Of a stretch of DNA of 5,669 nucleotides, positions 1 through 5,515 are shown piece after piece. The notes under the pieces were generated by a model. It made no database searches. It was given only the letters and a program-made list of their open reading frames with translations, and was not told the DNA's origin. Source of the stretch: Bacteroidota bacterium (GTDB lineage Bacteria; Bacteroidota; Bacteroidia; Flavobacteriales; Flavobacteriaceae); NCBI GenBank assembly GCA_006227965.1, contig SBFL01000270.1, positions 1-5,669 on the forward strand, in the 5' to 3' direction. Each line of letters begins with the position of its first letter. Within the stretch, counting starts at the first letter, position 1. The translations under genes and the position numbers were made by a program.

Positions 1-1535
1 TGGACATGCTCAAAAAAGGCGGGACGGCTATTGACGCCGCCATAGCAGCAAATGCAGCCCTGGGGCTGATGGAGCCAACGGGTTGTGGCATAGGAGGGGA
101 TCTTTTTGCCATCGTATGGGATGCAAAAACAAAAAAGCTTTACGGGCTGAATGCAAGTGGCCGGTCCCCCATGGGACTGACGCTGGAGGAATTCGAAAAA
201 CGAGGCCTCGATAAGATACCTGCCCTTGGCCCGCTTCCCGTTAGCGTGCCCGGAGCTGTGGATGGCTGGTTCGAACTTCATGGAAAATTTGGCTCACTCC
301 CCATGGAGGAATTACTGGCGCCGGCAATCAGCTATGCAGAAAAAGGTTTTCCGTTAACACAATTAATCGCATGGTACATGTCGAATTCTGTTCCCCGTTA
401 CGAAAGCCTGGGTTTTCCGAATATCCGGGAAACCTATATCGAACAGAATGGAGGGAAGCTGCCCGGTGAGGGTGATATCTACAAAAACCCGTATTTAGCC
501 AACACCTATCGGAAAATCGCAGCGGGTGGCAGGGATGCATTTTACAGAGGGGACATTGGCCGGACAATTGCCGAATTTATAAAGTCCCAGGGGGGATATC
601 TCGCTTTTTCTGATTTTCAGGAGCATCGCTCCCAATGGGTCACCCCTGTATCGGTAAACTACCGAGGGTATGAGGTGTGGGAACTGCCCCCCAACGGGCA
701 GGGTATTGCAGCTTTGCAAATGCTGCAAATCCTCGAAGGCTATGATTTTTCAGATGTCCCCTTCGGGAGCGCCCAGCACCTTCATCTTTTCACAGAGGCG
801 AAGAAACTGGCCTTTGAGGACCGCGCTAAGTATTATGCGGACCCCGACTTTGTAAAGATTCCCGTGGAGATACTGCTCTCGGATGATTATGCCGCCAAAA
901 GAAGATCCATGATAGGTGAAAGGGCCGGCAGGTATGAAGCGGGTCAGATCAGCGCCGGAGAGACCATCTACATGACAGCCGCCGATCAGTACGGAAACAT
1001 GATTTCCCTGATTCAGAGCAATTACAGGGGGATGGGGTCCGGGATGGTCCCCCCCGGGCTCGGGTTCATGTTGCAGGACCGTGGAGAATTATTTAGCCTT
1101 AAAGAAGGCCAGGCCAACACCTATGCGCCGGGTAAAAGGCCCTTCCATACCATTATACCGGCCTTTATCACAAAAGATGGCAACCCCTGGATTAGCTTTG
1201 GTGTCATGGGGGGCGATTTTCAGCCACAGGGCCATGCGCAGATCGTCATGAACCTCATCGATTTTGGAATGAACCTCCAGGAAGCAGGAGATGCTCCCAG
1301 GTGGGACCATACCGGAGGATCTACCCCAACCGGGGAGAACAGGGGAAACGGGGCAGTACGGGTCGAGTCCGGCATACCATATGAAACGATCCGGGGCCTA
1401 ATGGACAAAGGACACCAGGTACGCTATGCAAGAGGTGCCTACGGAGGATACCAGGCCGTTCTTTGGGATGCCGTAAACAAGTCCTATCGCGGTGCTTCGG
1501 AGAGCAGGAAAGATGGGCAGGCCGCAGGTTATTAG
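1..1535 (+). CDS. Gamma-glutamyltransferase-family (YwrD-like) enzyme, 5'-truncated
   Basis: This is a member of the Ntn-hydrolase gamma-glutamyltransferase family, whose proenzyme cuts itself just before a threonine that then becomes the nucleophile. The family transfers or hydrolyses gamma-glutamyl groups from glutathione-like substrates, usually outside the cytoplasm. The reading frame is open to the left edge, and the first Met (position 6) lies inside the conserved 'LKKGGTAIDAAIAA' region, so the true start and any signal peptide are outside the window. Numbering from that Met, visible landmarks are EPTGCGIGG (23-31), ASGRSP (50-55) with the Arg expected to hold the glutamate carboxylate, PPNGQG (228-233), the processing site GE|TIYMTAAD with catalytic Thr320 (codon 963-965), KRPFHTIIP (377-385), GVMGG (399-403) and the family C-terminus ending AAGY. 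The small subunit would be 190 residues, normal for the family. The closest pattern I recall is B. subtilis YwrD rather than E. coli Ggt: Asp433, Ser462 and Ser463 of E. coli appear as Leu362, His381 and Thr382. Family is certain; substrate is not. Confidence 0.95.
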   Translation, partial: DMLKKGGTAIDAAIAANAALGLMEPTGCGIGGDLFAIVWDAKTKKLYGLNASGRSPMGLTLEEFEKRGLDKIPALGPLPVSVPGAVDGWFELHGKFGSLPMEELLAPAISYAEKGFPLTQLIAWYMSNSVPRYESLGFPNIRETYIEQNGGKLPGEGDIYKNPYLANTYRKIAAGGRDAFYRGDIGRTIAEFIKSQGGYLAFSDFQEHRSQWVTPVSVNYRGYEVWELPPNGQGIAALQMLQILEGYDFSDVPFGSAQHLHLFTEAKKLAFEDRAKYYADPDFVKIPVEILLSDDYAAKRRSMIGERAGRYEAGQISAGETIYMTAADQYGNMISLIQSNYRGMGSGMVPPGLGFMLQDRGELFSLKEGQANTYAPGKRPFHTIIPAFITKDGNPWISFGVMGGDFQPQGHAQIVMNLIDFGMNLQEAGDAPRWDHTGGSTPTGENRGNGAVRVESGIPYETIRGLMDKGHQVRYARGAYGGYQAVLWDAVNKSYRGASESRKDGQAAGY

Positions 1536-1807
1536 GGCGTCAGATTTACTTTGTCGCTGATGTGTTTTAATCCCGTCGATCTCTTTTTATTCTGCTGATT
1601 GATTTTTGCGGGATTTCCCCATAACTTGATTTTAGGGGTGGGAGGGGCCCTAATCCCCCATTTGCAGAAAACTTTGTTCCTCCTCAGTGATTTTCAGTCC
1701 TGCAGATCCCTTTTTAGGGGCGCGAAAAGATCGTTTTTCAAATCCTTACCCTCCGGTTTCCTAAATCCGGCAGAAGCCCCTAGCTTTGCAGGGCTAGTTT
1801 CCCTCCT
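1536..1807. other. Intergenic region between the GGT-like gene and the MATE gene
   Basis: No convincing gene lies here. The region contains several potential foldbacks: a 7-bp stem AATCCCG/CGGGATT (1569-1575 with 1609-1615, loop of 33 nt, no U-tract after it), a 6-bp stem TTAGGG/CCCTAA (1632-1637 with 1648-1653) enclosing the G-rich loop GTGGGAGGGG, and CTAGC/GCTAG (1780-1784 with 1793-1797) just before the MATE start. None is a textbook rho-independent terminator, although the first could help end transcription of the upstream gene. The promoter for the MATE gene is listed separately. Base composition is G/C-run rich and T-rich compared with the flanking genes, as expected for non-coding DNA. 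Confidence 0.6.
1757..1788 (+). promoter_or_regulatory. Candidate Bacteroidota-type promoter for the MATE gene
   Basis: TAGCTTTG at 1781-1788 matches the Bacteroidota -7 element TAnnTTTG exactly. TTTC at 1757-1760 is one base from the -33 element TTTG, and the spacing is 20 nt, inside the usual 19-21. Transcription would begin near 1793-1796, leaving a leader of only about 12-15 nt before the ATG at 1808. No Shine-Dalgarno-like sequence precedes that ATG (the flanking bases are TTTCCCTCCT), which is common in this phylum. Confidence 0.45.
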
Positions 1808-3196
1808 ATGCCCAGAGTTTCATCAGAACAATTAGGCACAAGGCCCATTGGCCAGTTGTTGATTCAACAGGCTGTGCCCGCGTCTATCGGGATCCTGGTG
1901 ATGAGCCTGAACATCCTGGTGGATACCATCTTTGTGGGGAATTGGATCGGTTCCATCGCCATTGCGGCTATCAACGTCGTCCTACCGGTATCCTTCTTTA
2001 TAGCCGCGCTTGGAATGGCCATAGGAATAGGGGGTAGCAGCATTGTGTCCAGAGCTCTGGGAGCTGAAAAAAAAGAGAAGGCCCTCAGGACCTTCGGCAA
2101 CCAAATCACCCTCACACTTCTGGTTACGTGTTCGATGGTGGCTCTCGGATTATATTTTGTGGACAGCCTCATTCCCGCTTTCGGCGGCAAAGGCGCCATA
2201 TTCGACCCGGCCAAAATTTACTATACCATTGTCCTCTACGGAGTTCCTTTCCTCGCCCTTTGCATGATGGGGAACACCGTCATCCGGGCAGAGGGGAAAC
2301 CCAGGTTCGCGATGATTGCCATGATCATCCCCTCTGTGGGAAACCTGCTGATGGACTATCTCTTTATTTATGTCTTTGACTGGGGAATGCACGGAGCCGC
2401 ATGGGCTACCACAGGCGGCTACCTGCTGTGTTTCGGATACATTTTCTGGTTCTTTTTGTCCCCTAATTCCGAATTGAAAATCACCTGGCACCACTTCGGG
2501 CTGAACAGGTACCTGCTTAAGGAAATAGGAGCTTTAGGCTTTGTGACCCTGTCAAGGCAGGCAGTCACTTCTATAACCTACCTGTTAATGAACAACATCC
2601 TTTTTGACCTCGGGGGAGAATCCATGGTGGCCGTATACGCCATCATCGGCAGGATGCTGATGTTTGCCCTCTTTCCGGTCTTGGGGGTAACACAGGGGTT
2701 TCTTCCCATTGCAGGCTACAATTACGGGGCACATAAATACGATCGGGTACGGGAATCTATTTATACGGCCATTAAATACGCAGCCCTTGTAGCCACTGCC
2801 GTGTTTGTTATGCTCATGGTCTTTCCTGCGGAAATTGCCGGTCTTTTTCTAAGCGATCGTCCGGATATCAGTGCCGCGGAACTCACCATCAACGCCTTTG
2901 TCCTGGACCATACCCCTTCGGCAATGCGCTGGGTATTCGCCGCCACCCCAATCATCGCCATACAACTGATTGGGGCTGCCTATTTTCAGGCGATTGGGAA
3001 GGCTGTTCCAGCCCTGCTGCTAACCCTTACCAGGCAAGGATTCTTTTTCATCCCCCTGATCCTTACCCTTCCCTATTTTCTCGGAGAATTGGGCGTCTGG
3101 TGTTCCTTTGCCATCGCAGATGTCTTATCAACACTCGTAACCGGATATTATTTGAAAAAAGAGATCGACAAAGAACTCACCGTCGCCTCCAGGTAA
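1808..3196 (+). CDS. MATE family efflux transporter (MepA/NorM-like)
   Basis: A complete 462-residue inner-membrane multidrug/toxin-extrusion transporter, of normal family length. MATE pumps export cationic drugs, dyes or metabolites in exchange for Na+ or H+. The sequence is almost wholly hydrophobic and fits 12 helices in two halves of six. Conserved signatures include LGTRPIGQLL at the N-terminus (9-18), VDTIFVG in the first helix (38-44), GIGGSSIVSRALGAEKK (73-89), the intracellular loop RAEGKPRFAM (160-169), and the second-half motif GFLPIAGYNYGAHKYDRVRE (297-316), which is highly typical of MepA-like members. QAIGKAVPALLLTLTRQG (394-411) is the usual late-helix motif. The ATG at 1808 is chosen because the family N-terminus follows directly and a promoter candidate ends 20 nt earlier. 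The gene faces the minus-strand peptidase cluster tail to tail and appears to be its own transcription unit. Substrate and coupling ion cannot be read from the sequence. Confidence 0.95.
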   Translation: MPRVSSEQLGTRPIGQLLIQQAVPASIGILVMSLNILVDTIFVGNWIGSIAIAAINVVLPVSFFIAALGMAIGIGGSSIVSRALGAEKKEKALRTFGNQITLTLLVTCSMVALGLYFVDSLIPAFGGKGAIFDPAKIYYTIVLYGVPFLALCMMGNTVIRAEGKPRFAMIAMIIPSVGNLLMDYLFIYVFDWGMHGAAWATTGGYLLCFGYIFWFFLSPNSELKITWHHFGLNRYLLKEIGALGFVTLSRQAVTSITYLLMNNILFDLGGESMVAVYAIIGRMLMFALFPVLGVTQGFLPIAGYNYGAHKYDRVRESIYTAIKYAALVATAVFVMLMVFPAEIAGLFLSDRPDISAAELTINAFVLDHTPSAMRWVFAATPIIAIQLIGAAYFQAIGKAVPALLLTLTRQGFFFIPLILTLPYFLGELGVWCSFAIADVLSTLVTGYYLKKEIDKELTVASR

Positions 3197-3247
3197 TGAA
3201 AGTATGTGTTGGGCGCTTTGTTCTTTCTTTCCCTATTTGAGGGTAAA

Positions 3248-4375
3248 TTACTCTTTTTCCTTCCCGATAATCTGAAGTACTTCCCTGACCGGTAGGGCCT
3301 CAGCTTGATACCCCTTGAAGCCCTTCATATCCCGGGCAGCGAACAGGGCATTCCAAATCGCCTCTTCTGTAGCTTCAACCGCAGCGAGGAACAAAGGGGA
3401 CATGAAATCGTTGTGAACTGTCGCACCCCCTGACAACAGCCCTTCCGGAGTGTGCTTTACCCTGTTTTCCTCGGCCGTGGAAACCGCAATAACGTAATCT
3501 CCGCTTCCATTGGAGGCAATTCCACCCGTTCGGGCCAGTCCTAGCATACATCGTTTCGCCAGTCGTTTGAGATTGCGGGCGTTAAGTGGGGCATCCGTGA
3601 TCACCACCATCATACAGGATCCGTCCGTATCTCTTTTATAGCTTTCCGGGACACCGCCCAGTTCGCGGGCCAGGTTAAAACCATTCAAGGTAAGGACTCC
3701 CCCGAAATTGGCCTGTACAAGGACTCCAACTGTAAATTCGCCTTGTTTTTTTGGAACTTTTCGGGAAGCGGTTCCGATGCCTCCCTTATACCCAAAGGCC
3801 ATCGTACCCGTGCCGGCCCCGACATTTCCTTCCTCCACGGGGCCGGATGTTGCATTTACAATGGCCTGTAAAACATCTGCCTGGGCCACATGCTGTCCCC
3901 GGATGTCATTAAGGTGGCCATCGTTGGTCTCCCCCACTACCGCATTTACTGAACCAACTTCCTCATTGCCGGGTTGTTTCAGTGTATAACTGATCAGGGC
4001 ATCCATGGCAACGGGTACACTCAGGGTATTGGTTAAAACGATGGGGGTTTCGATATTTCCCAATTCCGCTACCTGGCTGTAACCTGCGAGTTTCCCAAAT
4101 CCGTTACCGATATAAATGGCCGCCGGGACTTTCTCCTGGAAAAGGTTGCCGGCATGCGGTAAAATGGCGGTGACCCCTGTACGGACAGAATCTCCGGAAA
4201 TAAGGGTCACCTGCCCGACACGCACTCCTGGGACATCGGTAATTGCGTTACCGGGTCCGGTGGAGAGGACCCCCAGTTCAATCCCATATTCACGGATCCG
4301 TTGATTCTGACTCAGGTTTTCCTGCATAAACATCATAGTTGCGAGAAAAAACAGATAAAAGACACGCATGGGCAT
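3248..4375 (-). CDS. DmpA/P1-family (S58) aminopeptidase, exported
   Basis: This is an Ntn-fold peptidase of the DmpA / L-aminopeptidase D-esterase / beta-aminopeptidase family, which removes N-terminal residues (in some members D- or beta-amino acids) from small peptides. With the start at 4375 it has 375 residues, the same length I recall for Ochrobactrum DmpA. Numbering here is from the second Met (MRVFYLF, codon at 4369-4367), giving 373 residues. Family motifs are NAITDVPGVRVG (41-52), GETNDGHLNDI (146-156), GYKGGIGTASR (193-203), QANFGG (219-224) and SNGSGDYVIAVST (286-298). Autocleavage is predicted at DG|SCMMVVITDAPL, making Ser251 (codon 3617-3619) the nucleophile; Ser289 and Asp291 match the Ser/acid pair near the active site. 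A short hydrophobic N-terminus (VFYLFFLATMMFM) suggests export. The start at 4492 is rejected because it would overlap the upstream gene and bury the signal peptide behind 39 unrelated residues. GGGGGAAG lies 6 nt before the 4375 ATG. It is the last gene of the minus-strand cluster. Natural substrate is unknown. Confidence 0.93.
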   Translation of the reverse strand: MPMRVFYLFFLATMMFMQENLSQNQRIREYGIELGVLSTGPGNAITDVPGVRVGQVTLISGDSVRTGVTAILPHAGNLFQEKVPAAIYIGNGFGKLAGYSQVAELGNIETPIVLTNTLSVPVAMDALISYTLKQPGNEEVGSVNAVVGETNDGHLNDIRGQHVAQADVLQAIVNATSGPVEEGNVGAGTGTMAFGYKGGIGTASRKVPKKQGEFTVGVLVQANFGGVLTLNGFNLARELGGVPESYKRDTDGSCMMVVITDAPLNARNLKRLAKRCMLGLARTGGIASNGSGDYVIAVSTAEENRVKHTPEGLLSGGATVHNDFMSPLFLAAVEATEEAIWNALFAARDMKGFKGYQAEALPVREVLQIIGKEKE

Positions 4376-4469
4376 GGGCTTCTTCCCCCAAGATAGCAAA
4401 AAGTTGCAGAGAAAGTGCGGGGAGATTGCAGCGTTACTTAATATCTTGGCAGTGGGGAGGGGGGCTCCC
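4376..4469 (-). promoter_or_regulatory. Possible structured leader ahead of the DmpA gene
   Basis: In the 94-bp gap before dmpA the minus strand carries a perfect 8-bp inverted repeat, CCAAGATA (4449-4442) and TATCTTGG (4395-4388), 46 nt apart. A small GCAA/TTGC hairpin (4407-4396, loop CTTT) directly adjoins the 3' arm. The 3' arm runs into GGGGGAAG (4389-4382), the probable ribosome-binding sequence, so pairing could influence initiation. A second C-rich stretch (CTCCCC) within the loop could pair with the same G-run as an alternative fold. This is inferred from complementarity only and may be chance. Confidence 0.25.
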
Positions 4470-4470
4470 C
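4454..4470 (-). terminator. GC-rich hairpin at the end of the small membrane-protein gene
   Basis: A perfect 6-bp stem GGGGAG/CTCCCC with a 5-nt homopolymer loop overlaps the first base of the complement of the stop codon at 4472-4470. On the minus strand no run of T follows, so it is not a standard intrinsic terminator. It may slow ribosome or polymerase, or protect the 3' end of the upstream message, thereby setting different levels for the upstream genes and dmpA. It could also be a chance G/C run. Confidence 0.25.
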
Positions 4471-4832
4471 TACATTTTGTTATTCCGAACAAAAAGCCTG
4501 AGATAGAACAGAACCAGCAGCATCAGCCAACCAATGGGATAGGGAAGGATCAATACCGCCCAGCCACTGGCCAGATCACTTTCGCCCCCAAAGCCTCCCA
4601 GGACTGAGAGGGTCCAAAGCGCCAAAACGCCCAGCAGGATCAAAATAGCAGCGATCCTGTACCATTTTTGATGCGGGTCGCCGAATAAATGACTGACAGC
4701 GGCAAGCAGAACACTCCCTGCCAGGATCAGAACACTGCCTTCCAGCGGATCCAGTGTGCCCAGCAGAAACAAGACCACCCCAAGGATAAACCCGGCCTGT
4801 AGCCATCTTCTTTTCTTCGCTTTTGCGTCCAT
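4470..4832 (-). CDS. Small four-helix membrane protein of unknown function
   Basis: I do not recognise a named family. The 120-residue product starts with a basic segment (MDAKAKKRRW) and then has four hydrophobic stretches at about 11-26, 31-50, 59-80 and 89-114, separated by short loops (GTLDPLEG, GDPHQKWYR, GGFGGESDLASG). The basic N-terminus and the basic C-terminus (LRLFVRNNKM) both point to the cytoplasm, consistent with four helices in the inner membrane. There is no catalytic or metal-binding motif. The gene begins 23 bp after the stop of the RidA gene and ends 94 bp before the dmpA start, so cotranscription with RidA is likely. Strong coding support comes from the uninterrupted hydrophobic pattern and the tight spacing; short permease-like proteins of this kind are common as unnamed genes in Flavobacteriia. 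Confidence 0.8.
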   Translation of the reverse strand: MDAKAKKRRWLQAGFILGVVLFLLGTLDPLEGSVLILAGSVLLAAVSHLFGDPHQKWYRIAAILILLGVLALWTLSVLGGFGGESDLASGWAVLILPYPIGWLMLLVLFYLRLFVRNNKM

Positions 4833-4855
4833 TTTATACTCACAACGGCCCTGGT

Positions 4856-5332
4856 CTATTCGGATGCAGGCACAACAGCCACTGCTTCAATTTCAATGAG
4901 CCACTCCGACAGGGCCAGGGCTTCCACTCCAACCAGGGTGCTCGCAGGCATGTCAGAATCCCCGAGTAACTCCTTGCGTACTTTCCGGAAGGAAGCAAGG
5001 GTTTGGGGGCCGTAATCCACAATATAGGTGTTCATTTTAACCACATCCGTCATGGTGGCTCCCGCTTTCCCGAGGACTTCCTCCAGATTTGACAACGCAG
5101 CCCTCATCTGGGATTCCAGGTCTTTTCCTGCCCCCACCTGCCCGGAAATATAAACAGTCTTCAGACTCCCTGATTGAATCACAACAGCTTCAGAATACCC
5201 GTCATGTGTGTCGATAAAGGCCTTCCTGAAAACGGGGCCGTCTTTGGATGGGGGTTTCCCCTCCTCACAGGAAGCCAGACAAATAATAAGAAGGCAGGGG
5301 ACCCATAAAATATGGGCGTACAAGGTTTTCAT
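4856..5332 (-). CDS. RidA/YjgF-family lipoprotein lacking the catalytic Arg
   Basis: This is a RidA (YjgF/YER057c/UK114) domain protein of 158 residues, about 30 longer than cytosolic RidA because of an N-terminal lipoprotein signal. The signal is MKTLYAHILWVPCLLIICLASC with lipobox LASC (19-22), so mature Cys22 should be lipidated and the domain anchored in the envelope. The RidA domain runs from about 34 to 154: GYSEAVV (45-51), VYISGQVG (60-67), the central helix with QMRAALSNLEEVLGKAGAT (75-93), VVKMNTYIVD (97-106) and IEIEAVAVV (146-154). In E. coli RidA the 2-iminoacid hydrolase uses an Arg in PARSCVEV; here the matching stretch is PASTLVGV, so Ser131 replaces that Arg, while Glu149 is retained. 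This points to a non-RidA Rid subfamily whose activity is unknown. It is the first gene of the minus-strand cluster. No clear Shine-Dalgarno or promoter is seen in front of it. Confidence 0.93.
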   Translation of the reverse strand: MKTLYAHILWVPCLLIICLASCEEGKPPSKDGPVFRKAFIDTHDGYSEAVVIQSGSLKTVYISGQVGAGKDLESQMRAALSNLEEVLGKAGATMTDVVKMNTYIVDYGPQTLASFRKVRKELLGDSDMPASTLVGVEALALSEWLIEIEAVAVVPASE

Positions 5333-5515
5333 AAAAGATAGGGTTAATTGCTTTTAATAAGGTACGAAATTTATTGGCTTCGAAGGGGTTAATTAGAGGA
5401 TGCCTCTACTGACGATCCGCTGATTCACGGACAGAACGCAAATGGATTAACGGGGGTTTCCCATTCACTTCATTTTTGGTACATTTAAGACTGACTAATT
5501 CGAAACACTACCGAA
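5333..5515. promoter_or_regulatory. Divergent intergenic region with a palindrome and direct repeats
   Basis: This 183-bp region must hold promoters for both the minus-strand RidA cluster and the plus-strand BNR-protein gene. It contains a perfect 15-bp palindrome TAGAGG-ATG-CCTCTA (5394-5408) and a 9-bp direct repeat GGGTTAATT (5341-5349 and 5386-5394, starts 45 bp apart); the second copy abuts the palindrome. A looser dyad TCCG-C-TGA-T-TCA-CGGA lies at 5416-5431. For the RidA side, the best -7-like match is TAAATTTC (minus strand, 5373-5366), but there is no matching -33 element. These sites could be operators, but no regulator gene is present in the window. Confidence 0.4.
5457..5487 (+). 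promoter_or_regulatory. Candidate Bacteroidota-type promoter for the BNR-protein gene
   Basis: TACATTTA at 5480-5487 fits TAnnTTTG except for the last base, and TTTC at 5457-5460 fits the -33 TTTG with one mismatch, at a 19-nt spacing. Transcription would start near 5492-5495, about 20-25 nt ahead of the ATG at 5516. An alternative pair, TTTG at 5475-5478 with TAATTCGA at 5496-5503, is weaker because the spacing is 17 nt and two bases of the -7 element differ. Confidence 0.35.

Noticed and set aside
1569..1615. AATCCCG/CGGGATT stem as a rho-independent terminator for the GGT-like gene
   Set aside because: The loop is 33 nt and the stem is followed by TTCCCC rather than a U-run.
1599..1835. 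78-codon open frame in the gap before the MATE gene
   Set aside because: It overlaps the MATE start in another frame, has no family-like pattern, and its composition follows the T- and G/C-runs of the intergenic DNA; the promoter for the MATE gene lies inside it.
2043..2494. Several 74-116-codon open frames on both strands inside the MATE gene
   Set aside because: They are antisense or out-of-frame shadows of a gene whose frame is fully explained by MATE signatures; none shows a recognisable domain.
3228..3246. CCCT-ATTTG-AGGG foldback between the convergent MATE and DmpA genes as a bidirectional terminator
   Set aside because: The stem is only 4 bp (6 with a mismatch) and the flanking T/A tracts are interrupted; too weak to call.
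4376..4492. Longer start for the DmpA gene at 4492
   Set aside because: It would add 39 residues with no family resemblance in front of a signal-peptide-like segment and overlap the end of the upstream gene by 23 bp. The ATG at 4375 has a purine-rich GGGGGAAG 6 nt before it.
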